Source of the DNA: Bisporella sp. PMI_857
Lineage: Eukaryota > Ascomycota > Leotiomycetes > Helotiales > Helotiaceae
DNA length: 64,000 bases
Direction: 5' to 3'
NCBI GenBank assembly: GCA_021307315.1
Contig: JAJSPD010000016.1
Location: 434,001 to 498,000 of the forward strand
The position numbers and the translations under genes are program-made. Below, piece after piece: positions 1 through 9,483 of the stretch. Positions within the stretch are counted from its first letter, which is position 1; the number at the start of each line of letters is the position of its first letter. The notes beneath the pieces are model-generated. The model had not been told where the DNA came from, made no database searches, and saw only the letters and a program-made list of their open reading frames with translations.

Positions 1-522
1 GAAGGTTTTCTAAATCAGGATAGGGTGGTTTTTCTCGGCAGTACTCGTCGCAAGGGTCAGGGAGCAATCTGCTCCGGTACTGAGAGCTATGAAAAGCTCC
101 CTCTTATCTTCAACGATGTAAGCAACGCCCCGCCTATGCTTAGGATTAGACTGCGCAGAAACCCACGGGGCGGGGCGGGGTCCCCAACCCATGGGACCCC
201 GTGGGTTGGGGGCATCTAGTCTCGACGCCCCATGGGGTGGGTTATGTATTTTGCCCCCGACCCGCGGGACCCCGATGGGACTTTAATAAAAATCACTTAG
301 TAATACAAAATTCTAGTACACGTAATAACACTTTAAACGAATCTGTAACAAATAGAAGGCAGCAAGAGAGATTTGCAATATAACAAATAAGGATAGTGGC
401 TAGTGATGTAATTGCAATAGTAATGAATTGATATTAGAAGTATGCTTGTAAGTCTAACATAAAAAGAAAAACTCAAGCTTGCCTTGTTCAGAAAGCTCTA
501 GCTGTTCCTTATATCTTTCACT

Positions 523-625
523 GTGCTGTAGCTGTAAGCCTGTAGCTGCTGGAGCTGTTGTAGCTGGAAGCCTGTAGCTGCTGGAGCTAGAAGCCTGTAG
601 CTGCTGTAGCTGTAAGCCCGTAGCT
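523..625. repeat. Short tandem GTAGCTG-type repeat
   Basis: Three to four imperfect copies of a unit containing CTGTAGCTGCTGGAGCT followed by a GAAGC or TAAGC spacer. It lies inside the 147-1214 element and may be a subterminal transposase-binding array or simple slippage. Confidence 0.6.
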
Positions 626-935
626 GGCCATAGGCGGAACGTGCCGCTTGCAGCCCTGAAAGTCCTACAGCTGAAGCCTTTCGGCTGACTGTTACAGAAT
701 CGTATTAAAATTACGCTAAGTAAATGATCTACATTACTAACTATATTAGTATAAAGATTAATAAAACTTAATACACGCTACGTTTAACGAACTAATCAAT
801 AGACTTTATTTTATTCGGCTCGCGGAAAGCTTTTTTCCGCTTTGCGAAAACGTAAAGTAAAGTTTAAAAGTTCAAAATCTCAAATTTCAAAAACAAAAAA
901 TAAATAAGCAAAATGCAAAACGTTACAGTACGTAT

Positions 936-1066
936 ATAACACGTGATTATATATACAAAAAAATTACAAAAATGTTTAACGTGTGTTTAATTTGTTTTTT
1001 TTTTAAATGTTTTATAGCTTTAAATTCTTAAAACTTTTACTACTGTTGCTTACTAATATCACGTGT
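936..1066. repeat. Inverted CACGTG-containing pair inside the element
   Basis: AACACGTGATTAT near 938 and TAATATCACGTGTT near 1054 are inverted relative to each other and bracket about 100 bp of very AT-rich DNA. This may be a small nested MITE or a hairpin within the larger transposon. No clear target duplication is visible. Confidence 0.35.
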
Positions 1067-1479
1067 TAATACATTTCTGGGTTCTTGGCGGGTTGCTAAA
1101 ACCCCGCGGGTCGGGGTAAAAGCTTTTGATAAACCCCACCCCATGGGGTGGGACCCCGATGGGTGGGGTCAAGTAGGTGAAAACCCGCCCCGTGGGACCC
1201 CAGTTCGCAGTCTACTTAGGATTCATCATCTAAACTAGCATTCGCCAGGAGCACAAGAAACTCTTCCGCTTCCACCATCTGTTTTCCGCAGAGATTGTGG
1301 AGCGGAAGGCTCGATACATCGAGCGGAACTTCCATCCTCCAGCAACACTCAGCGATATCAAAGGGCGACTGACGCTGATGCAACAAACAATGGCAGCATA
1401 GGTTAGCCGATGATTCGGGGAGAATGGTTCAGTGCTGAACGGGTCAGGAGAGGCTTGAAAATAACAAGCTTCATTCGAA

Positions 1480-2175
1480 ATCTCCTTCAACAGGAGGTTG
1501 CCCGCCACCTGGTGGGCCGTATTCCTTTGCTCGCTCCTTGAATGACAGGCCTCAGATCCTTTGGGATGGGTGGGGTTTTCTGCATGCTCCTGCGGTGGGC
1601 CAAAAGCTCACTCAAGGGCGCGAGCCCGGAAAGCCAGACAAGTCCGCGCAGCCGGTCAAGCTGGCCAAGGTATGGCCCTCCAAATAAGAAGATATATCTC
1701 ATGCTGATCCATCTCTTTATAGCCAGCCCCAGAACCGGCCGTGGGTGTTCCTTACAAAGAATACCACGCCGAGATGGCGAAGCAAATAAGCAGAGGGAAC
1801 CCCCGAGCAGTATGCCCCCTTTTGCTACCATGTTCACAAATTCCTCCCTATTCGAGCGATGCTGACGCTGAAATATTTAGCCTCCTCCCGGCCACGAGGT
1901 GACGAGACCTGCCCGCCGGGGCTGCTACCTCCTTTGCTCGCTCTTTGAATGACATTACCGTGCTTAGCGCTACACCTCTGGAGCTGGTGGGGATCTCCGC
2001 TCTATGCACATATCCCCATCAGCTCCTTCTCCTAATTGCCCGCCGCCGGCGGGGCGGTTATATTCATTGCCGCCTCTGCGCTGGTAGCATGAGATACGGA
2101 GCGCGGCTCAGCTACTGCATGAACTTAACACCGAGCGTGAGTCTGCATCCTTGTCGTGGGCACGCGGTATCGTGA
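1480..2175 (+). other. Coding-like, partly duplicated sequence, unassigned
   Basis: An open stretch from about 1468 to 1662 reads without stops and includes PYSFARSLNDRPQILWDGWG, ending at a possible GTATGG donor. A 25-bp block beginning TCCTTTGCTCGCTC occurs at 1523 and again, with one mismatch, at 1930, each preceded by GCCCGCC, so part of the segment is duplicated 407 bp apart. No family is recognised. It could be an old transposon or a gene fragment. No complete gene model closes. Confidence 0.2.
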
Positions 2176-2905
2176 AGCTAATCGGTAATAGGGCGACTCT
2201 CTCCTCCCTCGGGAAGGGTGGTTATAGGGTTATTTCCCTACAGCTAGTTCTTGCATTACAGATTCCATACCGTAATTCCATGGGGGTGTGGCTGGAGAGG
2301 GGATCGTTTGCTTAAGTGAGGGTGGTTAAGCTCGGGATATGGTTTGGAAGGGGGACGGTGTGATGGTAGAGAAGTGGTGGAGCGGGTGGTGATTTATAGA
2401 TGGAGAATTAATAGTAGTTGATGTATGTATTGTATGGAAGTCTACTGATGCTGCTTGTCTTGATGGGATCAATGATTGTGTATATGTTAATCGCGTGTGA
2501 GAGAGCTGTTCCGCAAGCTCTGTTATAGCTTAGACCGTTCTTCCTATATGGGTCTAAACCATGCTATAAATTCTGTGAGTAAATCACCTCCCATTCGATT
2601 ATGAGATGAAAGAGGAACATAATAGATTACACATTAGATACATTCACAACCACAATACTCTCGCGGGATCAAAATTCATCACCTAAATCGTTTAAAAACT
2701 CCACAATCTCAACTCCATGCTTCAGCACTTCGTTAGAGTCTCCAAAACAGCTTTCTTGCTGTCTATACTTATACAGTTGCATCTGTTGCTCAATAAACGA
2801 GCTAGATTGTTTATTCTATTCCGGTCAGTCACTTTCACTTCTCTATCACATCAACCATCTCTCATGTAATCATATTACACCATCGATCAAGACGGACGGG
2901 CACCC
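2176..2905. other. Intergenic, no gene seen
   Basis: Mixed-composition sequence with no convincing frame, RNA gene or repeat. The last part is downstream of the minus-strand gene that ends at 2906. Confidence 0.5.
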
Positions 2906-3674
2906 TCAGACACGGTGATTAAGACGGGTGAATGGAGTAGCAACAAGGAGAGGAAAGAAGAAGCATACACTTGCCCTGCTAGCCCAAAGGCTCTGCAACC
3001 ACATCACCGCATCGAAAACCGGGGTATCACCTCCTCGCCACTGATACCGTAACTGGGCATCCCGAACCGCAGCCAAGAAATGCACGGTGCTGTTCAGGAA
3101 GTCGTGATATTCACGCAGCACGGTCGAGCATGGCGGGGACTGGACTTGTTAGCTTGGGTGGCTCGCATGATGTGGTTTCACGAGAGAGAGAGAGAGAGCA
3201 AGTAAAAAGGAGAGTATATATATATAAAGGGGGGGGAAAATATCAACCATACCTTCGGTTCATCCCCAGATGGCGGCGCCATCTCAAGCTCACCAAGCAA
3301 ACCCGAGCAAAGCGTCCTCAACGCCGCAGTGACGACCTACCACCATACACCAAAATCAACCTATATCCCACCAAACATACCATACCATACCATACCATAC
3401 CATCCACCAAAAAAAAAACTCCAAAACACACTCCAAAAAAAAACTCTAAAAAACTCACAATCTCTACCTCATCCCTCCCTCCCAGCTCGACCTGCTGCCC
3501 GTCCCCCACAGCAGACCAGAAGCCCAGATCCGGGATCCGAACCCGATCGTGCGCCTCGGAGGTGAGCGACGTGAGGTTCCGGATGGAGGCGTACGTGAGG
3601 TGGGCGTTTGCGCGGGGAAGGCGAAGAAGGCACATGGACAGGAGGCCGGAGGAGAGGAGGTGGTTGAGATGCAT
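2906..3674 (-). CDS. Small hypothetical protein, possibly secreted
   Basis: I do not recognise this family. Three exons join in phase on the minus strand. Exon 1 (from 3674) starts MHLNHLLSSGLLSMCLLRLP and looks like a signal peptide cut after ANA, followed by HLTYASIRNLTSLTSEAHD. Its donor is at GATGAG|GTAGAG near 3457. Exon 2 (about 3326-3244) reads VVTAALRTLCSGLLGELEMA and ends at AAG|GTATGG. Exon 3 begins after TCCAG near 3140 and contains VLREYHDFLNSTVHFLAAVRD. The frame stops at 2906, but a GC donor near 2985 could extend it elsewhere. The overall length, about 170 residues, and the leader suggest a small secreted alpha-helical protein. Intron 1 carries a CCATA pentanucleotide repeat and intron 2 a GA repeat, which supports these parts being non-coding. 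Confidence 0.45.
3362..3410. repeat. CCATA/ATACC pentanucleotide microsatellite
   Basis: About five tandem copies of CATAC (ACCAT) at 3376-3404 inside the first intron of the small minus-strand gene. A GA dinucleotide run lies at 3184-3199 in the second intron, and a run of 15 or more G lies at 3684-3700 just upstream of the start codon. Confidence 0.8.
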
Positions 3675-4732
3675 GGTTTTTTTTGGGGGGGGGGGGGGGG
3701 ATCTGGTTGATGGGATGGAATAGGAAGTCGGGAGGTTTGAGAGAGGGGGGAAATGATAAAAAGATTTCCCCGTGGGAAAAAAAAGGTGGTGATGGTATGA
3801 GAGAGGATTGCGATGTGATATCGGAGCAGAATGTGGTGGCCTAGTTTCTTGTGTGACAGGTGATGAGGTGGACGTTAGGTCTTGGCATAGCTATGTCTTG
3901 AGGACAGGTGGACAAGGCTTATCATGTCTCTTCTTTTTGGCAACAAGTCGATGCCGTACACTAGGTGATTTGAAGGTATTTAATCATTGGCCTTGCCCTT
4001 GGTCTCACAAAAGCATGCTTGGTGGAACTAGAGCCAAGAGGAGTCGCCCCCAGATGATGATATATATCCTATATACAAAGTCATAACACGAGGAAACGCA
4101 GCCATGGAATGATATCAATCATCTATTCAACAAGCTACACACATTGGCCAACCGCCTCACCGAAAAACGGTGGGCAGCCGCTCGGTGCTAAGCACATCGA
4201 ATCCCGTCTCATCCCATTTCATATCCATCCCTCTACCCTCCTCAGCCCCTTATGCTACCTCATACAGCTATCATCAGAGAATCCGCCTGGGTGGATGTGC
4301 AAGCATCACCAAATCCAACCCAGTGGTTTTTGTCGTCGCTATTAATATGGCCTAATTGAATGGGGAGAAAAAATAAAGAGAAACACAAGAAAGGGGCACA
4401 AAATATATCTCCTAAACATGAAAACTCCAGCAAAGTCCCTTCGATGAATCTTTAAGCTGTGCACTGTGAAAAGTAGTGCCGAATATCAAGACGATTGCAA
4501 CGAAGCAGTCAAAATGCGATCGCGATCGTACGCAACCTCCCGTTTTGTGGTATATGCCGTCTTTCGCGGAAGGGTATGAGTGACAGTGGCGAAGGGATAA
4601 AAACAATGCGAGGTATTGCTGGTATAAAAGGAGACCGCCGTATTTTGAGATGAACGCCGTATATCCGATGAAAGAGCCATGTGTGAGGGAATCTGTTGTA
4701 ACACTTGTGCGTATCCAAACCAACTACGCAGC
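3675..4732. other. Intergenic; promoter of the small gene and 3' region of G-alpha
   Basis: Between the start of the small minus-strand gene and the stop of the G-alpha gene. Short open frames here have no recognisable content. The section from about 4400 to 4732 is probably the 3' untranslated region of the G-alpha transcript. Confidence 0.5.
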
Positions 4733-5947
4733 TTAGATGAGGCCGCAGAGACGGAGGTTCTCTTGGATGATGATATCTGGATATTTGTTAGCAGGCGCTC
4801 CAAGCAGTACCATTATGTCGTCTTACCATTAACAGCGGCCATGACGAATCGGATCTGAGTGGTATCAGTGGCACAAGTGAAATGTGTGTAGATTTGCTTT
4901 GTCTCGTGTTGATTCAAGCTAACGAATCGGTTGAGGATGTATTGGCATGCCGCAGCATAGTCCTCACCTCCTTCGTAGTCGGGGAAGTAGTTCTTCATAG
5001 GGCTGACTGGAAGCTTCTCCTTGAATCGATCAATCTTGTTCAAGAACAGAATTATCGAGGTCTTGATGAACCACCGGGAGTTGCAAATCGAATCGAACAG
5101 GGTGAGAGCTTCTTGCATACGGTTGACAGTCTCATCCTCAAACAAAAGCTGATCGTACTCGGAAATGGCAACAAGGAATAGGATGGTAGTAACGTTCTCA
5201 AAGCAATGGATCCACTTCTTCCGCTCCGAACGTTGTCCTCCTACATCGAACATGCGGTATGTGAGGTCTCCGATGATAAATGTGGTCTCAGTGATACCAG
5301 TAGTCTTCACACGGGAACGGAGGACATCCTGATCATTTGGCATATAGTCTGGTGTCGCGATACGTTCAATGTTGTCAAAGTAGCTAGGCGACATTAGCAG
5401 GGCAGCTTTGAACCCAAGATCCTGGGTACTCACTATCGTGCGGAATCGTTCAATTGATACTCTCTTGATCGCTTGAAACAATCCTGAACACCAGCATCTC
5501 TCCACAATTGCGCAATAGCATTTCCGACCTCGGGTGGCAGATTGTCACCCTCGATTTGTTGTGGTTGCATGAAGATGGTTTGAACATGGTATTCCGCCCG
5601 TTGGTCATCTAATGGGAGCTCTAGCGACTCCATCGCCTCGAGAATGACACGCATGGACTGAACCGTGTTGCTGAAGATGATCTCCTTGAACGACTCCCGT
5701 TCATCGCGTGAGTAACCACCCTCATGAATGAGCTTCATCTGCTTTAAAATTGTCGACTTTCCGGACTCTCCAGCTCCTACTTAACTATTAACATGACACA
5801 CTGGATTTTGGTGTTTGGAATGTACTGACCGAGAAGAAGCATCTTGATCTCGTTCCGCTGCATCATCTTATCCCTTTTCAGCTGATTTTCAATCTCCTCA
5901 TTGCGCTGCTTCCCCTCCTTCTCCTCTGTACTCATACCACACCCCAT
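4733..5947 (-). CDS. Heterotrimeric G-protein alpha subunit, group I (Gi-like)
   Basis: A GTPase that couples seven-transmembrane receptors to adenylate cyclase and MAP-kinase signalling at the plasma membrane; fungal group I members include GNA-1 and CPG-1. Four exons (5947-5830, 5776-5434, 5383-4827, 4776-4733) close in phase to 353 residues, the usual length. The start MGCGMS carries Gly2 for myristoylation and Cys3 for palmitoylation. The P-loop GAGESGKST is split by intron 1 near residue 40. Switch I has RVKTTG with the ADP-ribosylated Arg, switch [14 protein letters not shown] with the catalytic Gln, then FLNKID and TCATDT for guanine binding. The C-terminus CGLI has Cys at -4, the pertussis-toxin site that defines the Gi-like class. 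The last exon is only 44 nt and is easily missed; without it the protein would end prematurely. No missing residues are seen. Confidence 0.97.
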
Positions 5948-6786
5948 TTTGAAAGATTTGACGTAGATCCGAAATAAAAAGTATTGGTGTGCTGGTCAAT
6001 TGACTCGGGGATTGTTGAGATCGGATCGAGCGCAGGGAGAGTGAATTGCGGTCTGCAGCGATAGGTATTAGTAAAGCTGGGTAAACAAGCGATAGAACCC
6101 CAATCTCAGAGCGTCGAATTGTCAAGACAGCTTGACAGTGGCGTTAAGTCGGATTGTTGAATCGGGTAGAACAGGTGGTGGTGAAGACAGGAGGTTTGTT
6201 GATGAGTGGGCGCTCTTGCAGTCGAGAGGGGGGCTATTTTCAGATGGAGGGTTTCCCAGGCCGGGAGGTGTCGCAGGTTTTGCAGATCTCACGGAGAGTT
6301 TAGAAACGATGGATCTGGGGATGAGGCTTACCGAAATTCAATTTGAACACTCTATTTGTACAATGAGTAAAGAGTGTCTTGGTTCGTGGATATGGGGTGT
6401 CCACGATTGAAGTGATTGATGGGAGGGGGGAGGTATGACAAGGGAGGAAAGTTGAAGTGGAAGTGAAAGTAGTAGTGGGTGGTGACAGCAGCGACAGGAG
6501 AGGCAGACGAAATGTTTTTTGTTGCGTGATGGGGGAAAGGGAAAAGGAGAGATTAGGGATGGGTTAGGGGTGCAGAAGCGCCAGCCAGTAGAGTAAATCC
6601 AGTCAGTGGGGTGGGTGATCCAGGGAGTAGGTAATCAAGTATTTTTGCCCGCCACTCTCTTTCTCTCTTGTCTCTCTCTCTCTCCCTTCCTCACTCCTTC
6701 TTTCTCTCTCCCCCCCCCCCCAGGGCGCACGGATGGTCACTAAAAAGTGCTAACTATTCCTAATTAGGGGGGTTCCCGCCCCACTA
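5948..6786. promoter_or_regulatory. G-alpha 5' flank with pyrimidine tract
   Basis: This is the upstream region of the minus-strand G-alpha gene, cut short by the transposon insertion at 6787. A long CT-rich tract ending in about 13 C residues lies at 6655-6722; relative to the gene it is a purine tract. Such tracts are common in fungal promoters. An open frame at 6132-6410 has no recognisable protein content. Confidence 0.45.
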
Positions 6787-6794
6787 CTATTGCT

Positions 6795-6848
6795 GGCGAG
6801 TGATACACGACCTCCCCCCCTGTTTACTACACGACCTCCCCCCCCTGC
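6795..6848 (+). repeat. Left terminal inverted repeat of the MULE
   Basis: Starts GGCGAGTGATACACGACC, then a C run, then TGTTTACTACACGACC and a second C run. It is mirrored by 9424-9475. The internal duplication of TACACGACCTCCCCC suggests a doubled transposase-binding site. Confidence 0.9.
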
Positions 6849-7022
6849 ACCTGTTGTAATAGGCAAGCGGTGTAGAGAGCAGCCAAGGTACCAAGCTGTA
6901 GTAAGGGGTTGGCTCTAAAATTTTGTACCGTAGCTGCTGTAGACATTTGTTAACCTCGCTGTCACCACCTTACTGTCGCCACCTTACCATCGCTAGTCGT
7001 TGCATCTTTCCAGTTGATCAAT

Positions 7023-9296
7023 ATGTCATTGACTACATTTGCCACCGAAAATCAGGCTCCTCCAGCAGCTTTAAACATCGATTCCTCCTCGTCAAATGCT
7101 GAAGCTTCAATTGCACCATTATCCCTTCCACCACCAGGCTGTTTTAATTCATTCGACGACCTTTTTGCTCATACGCAACAACATGCAAAACAAGCTTTGT
7201 ATGCTTTTATAATTGGTCATTCAGAGAGGCGTAAAGGGCGTATAATTCGAGTGTTGAATTGCCAACGAGGAGGCTGTAAAAAAGCTGCTTTTCTTCGACC
7301 TGGAGTAAATAGTCAGCACCGAAAAAGAGAAGGGAATACAGCTAAAACTGGGTGCTTATTCTCTATTAAAGTAAAGGAACGCTCTGATGGAATATGGGAG
7401 CTTTTATACCGCGAAGATCCCAAATACTCAGTTCATAATCACCCTCCTGCAGAACGTTCAAGCGCTTTTCATATTCATCGACAATTAACTTCAGCTCACC
7501 TCGATATTGTAGCTTCTCATCAACTTGCTAGAGTGCCTCCTAAATCGACAATAGCTGCTTTGCGTCAGCTAGATCCTTCTTTGGAAATCATACCTCGAGA
7601 TATTTATAATATCAACGCTGAATTGACTCGTACTAAACGAGGTGGGAAGTCACCTCCTGAAGCTTTAATTGCGCAATTAGAAGCTCAACAAGCTGAAGGG
7701 AAAGTGGTATTTGCTATGGAGAGAGATGATCAAGGGCATATCAATTTCCTGTTCATTGCAGCCGCAAAATCAGTAGAGTATTTGAACAAAAACGCTGAAG
7801 TAATATTGCTTGATTGTACTTACAAAACCAACAAATTCGGTATGCCTTTGCTTCATATTATGGGGATCGACGGTATGAATCAGACGTTTACAGTTGCGAT
7901 TTGCTTTCTTGATCAAGAAAATGAAGATTGTTACAACAAAGCTGTACTGCAATTTCGTCAGCTTTTCGATCAATTTGTGTATCCTTCAATACTTGCAACT
8001 GACTGCGATATTGCTTTGATTTCGGCTCTTGAACGTTACTTTCCAGCTATTCGCACTAAAGTCGTTCTTTGCTTTTGGCACATTCTTAAAAACGTCGCTC
8101 TTCACTGTAAAGCCAAGTTCGAAACTCAAGAGCGTTGGGAGCTGTTTCTAAAAGGATTTCGAGACGTTGTACAAGCTAAAACCGAGGGCGAATATGAGGA
8201 TATATTGCAAGAGTGGAAAGACGATTTTCATTGGAACAACGGCCATCCACACGTAGGCGTGGCTTCTTCAACACCGCAAGAGATCCAAGAATTGGCTGAA
8301 TTCGATTTAGAGCGTGAAGCACTTGCTTACTGCATCGGTCAATGGCTAAGTAAGCACAAATCGAAGGTCGTACACGCTTGGGTAGATCGATATTTCCATG
8401 CAGGAGCACGTACTACGTCGGCTCTTGAAGGAGGCCATCATACTCTCAAAAGCTGGATAGGCACTTCTACGGGTGATTTAACAACCGTATGGGAGAGTAC
8501 GCAGCGTGCAATTGAAGATGAGTTAATCAAAATACAACAGAAAAGAGCAAGAGAACGTCAGTCGACACCTATACACCTTTCGAGCTCATTTTACTATGGC
8601 GTAGTGAGCCATATCACTAATTTTGGGCTGAAAATGCTATCAGAGCAATACGCTATTTATCAACAAAATCAACAATCGCAAACAGATGATTCTCATACAA
8701 TTTGTACCGGCAATTTCTCCTCTGCGTTTGGCGTACCGTGCTGGCATACAATCAAGCTCAAAATTGAGTACAATCAAGCTATTCAGCCACTCGATTTCCA
8801 CCCTCATTATCACTATTTACGACCTTCTCCAGGTGCTGAACCTATTATATTTCCAACTCCGATTCTTGATCCTATTAGCTATCAACGACGTCGATCTGCT
8901 GAAGCAGAAAAACGAGCACACGTACGCCAATACAATCGACTACGAACTGCACAAACAGGAAGGATATTGAGCCAATTTGAAGAAATAACACAGCCTTTAC
9001 GGCACTGCTCAGCTTGTATTGCTTATGGGCATGATAAAGCAACTTGCAAAGGGTGCCAATCAACTGGCCATACTCGAAGTACATGCCCTAATCAGCCTTC
9101 TACGCTTCCTATAAACCGAGATCTGCTTATTTCTAACCCTTTCTCTTCTTTACAACCAGTCTACGGCTCTGTTTATAGCAGTCAAAATCATCGAAATCAC
9201 ATACAAACTGGAGGGAATCTGCTGCAAGAGGAAGAGCGAGTACCTGCAACTCAATACGCCACCGATTTTGAAAGCCAAATAACTCGATTTTTTTAG
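7023..9296 (+). CDS. MULE transposase
   Basis: Cuts and pastes the element that encloses it. It is a single 757-residue open frame without introns; the first in-frame ATG is at 7023. The N-terminal region (about 30-140) has a FAR1/WRKY-GCM1-like Cys/His pattern (NCQRGGC ... HNHPP). The MULE DDE domain follows, with Asp264 in LLDCTYKTN, Asp327 in ATDCDIAL, the adjacent CFWH motif (C..H) near 350, and Glu469 in TTSALEGGH. The C-terminus has zinc-knuckle-like Cys/His pairs (CSACIAYGH, CKGCQSTGH) near 660-690. All three catalytic residues are present and there is no stop or frameshift, so it is probably functional. The gene's AT-richer codon use differs from the nearby host genes. Its 5' leader and 3' end are short, contained between the two terminal repeats. 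Confidence 0.95.
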   Translation: MSLTTFATENQAPPAALNIDSSSSNAEASIAPLSLPPPGCFNSFDDLFAHTQQHAKQALYAFIIGHSERRKGRIIRVLNCQRGGCKKAAFLRPGVNSQHRKREGNTAKTGCLFSIKVKERSDGIWELLYREDPKYSVHNHPPAERSSAFHIHRQLTSAHLDIVASHQLARVPPKSTIAALRQLDPSLEIIPRDIYNINAELTRTKRGGKSPPEALIAQLEAQQAEGKVVFAMERDDQGHINFLFIAAAKSVEYLNKNAEVILLDCTYKTNKFGMPLLHIMGIDGMNQTFTVAICFLDQENEDCYNKAVLQFRQLFDQFVYPSILATDCDIALISALERYFPAIRTKVVLCFWHILKNVALHCKAKFETQERWELFLKGFRDVVQAKTEGEYEDILQEWKDDFHWNNGHPHVGVASSTPQEIQELAEFDLEREALAYCIGQWLSKHKSKVVHAWVDRYFHAGARTTSALEGGHHTLKSWIGTSTGDLTTVWESTQRAIEDELIKIQQKRARERQSTPIHLSSSFYYGVVSHITNFGLKMLSEQYAIYQQNQQSQTDDSHTICTGNFSSAFGVPCWHTIKLKIEYNQAIQPLDFHPHYHYLRPSPGAEPIIFPTPILDPISYQRRRSAEAEKRAHVRQYNRLRTAQTGRILSQFEEITQPLRHCSACIAYGHDKATCKGCQSTGHTRSTCPNQPSTLPINRDLLISNPFSSLQPVYGSVYSSQNHRNHIQTGGNLLQEEERVPATQYATDFESQITRFF

Positions 9297-9423
9297 ACTT
9301 TTAATACTATATTTGCCATATCCTATTCAATTCAGTTCTTCATTTTTTCTTCAAGTCATCAGCTTATTTTGGTGAGCGCCCCACCTAAATAGTCTGATTG
9401 GTGGCAGAAAACCAAAATTACAA

Positions 9424-9475
9424 GGGGGGGGGAGGTCGTGTAGTAAACAGGGGGGGAGGTCGTGTATCACTCGCC
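9424..9475 (-). repeat. Right terminal inverted repeat of the MULE
   Basis: Inverted copy of 6795-6848, ending GTGTATCACTCGCC immediately before the target copy CTATTGCT at 9476-9483. Confidence 0.9.
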
Positions 9476-9483
9476 CTATTGCT

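Larger units (their letters stand above)
147..1214. mobile_element. Non-autonomous DNA transposon with GC-rich terminal inverted repeats
   Basis: The 8-bp sequence CTTAGGAT is present at 139-146 and again at 1215-1222, directly flanking a 1068-bp segment whose ends are inverted copies: TAGACTGCG at the left and CGCAGTCTA at the right. The inverted similarity runs imperfectly for roughly 120 bp and includes CCCACGGGGCGGG, CCCCATGGGGTGGG and CCCCGACCCGCGGG blocks in the same order in both arms. The interior is AT-rich and has no long open frame, so the element needs a transposase from elsewhere. An 8-bp duplication suits hAT or some Mutator-like elements; the termini do not match the hAT consensus well, so the superfamily is open. 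Confidence 0.75.
25..1395 (+). pseudogene. Coding-like fragment interrupted by a transposon
   Basis: Two short stretches read like protein on the plus strand. The first (about 25-113) contains VVFLGSTRRKGQGAICSG and ends at a good donor, GTAAGC. The second (about 1240-1388) contains RQEHKKLFRFHHLFSAEIVE and GRLTLMQQTMA. A mobile element (147-1214) lies between them. Removing it and one target copy leaves an intron-like gap with AG sites, so the element may sit in an intron of a gene that begins left of the window. I do not recognise the family. Downstream (1480-1670) another open stretch could be a further exon, but no complete model closes. It may be a live gene, a dead one, or chance. Confidence 0.25.
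6787..9483. mobile_element. Complete Mutator-like element (MULE) with target duplication
   Basis: The 8-bp sequence CTATTGCT occurs at 6787-6794 and at 9476-9483, directly outside two inverted termini. The left terminus (6795-6848) starts GGCGAGTGATACACGACC and the right terminus (about 9424-9475) is its inverse, matching for about 50 bp. Each terminus contains two tandem copies of TACACGACCT followed by a run of seven to nine C. The element is 2681 bp (6795-9475) and holds one uninterrupted transposase gene. Perfect target copies, near-identical termini and an open reading frame mean the insertion is recent. It lies upstream of the G-alpha start. Confidence 0.93.

Noticed and set aside
3130..3723. 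197-residue plus-strand frame
   Set aside because: It runs through microsatellites and the introns of the minus-strand gene and has no protein-like composition.
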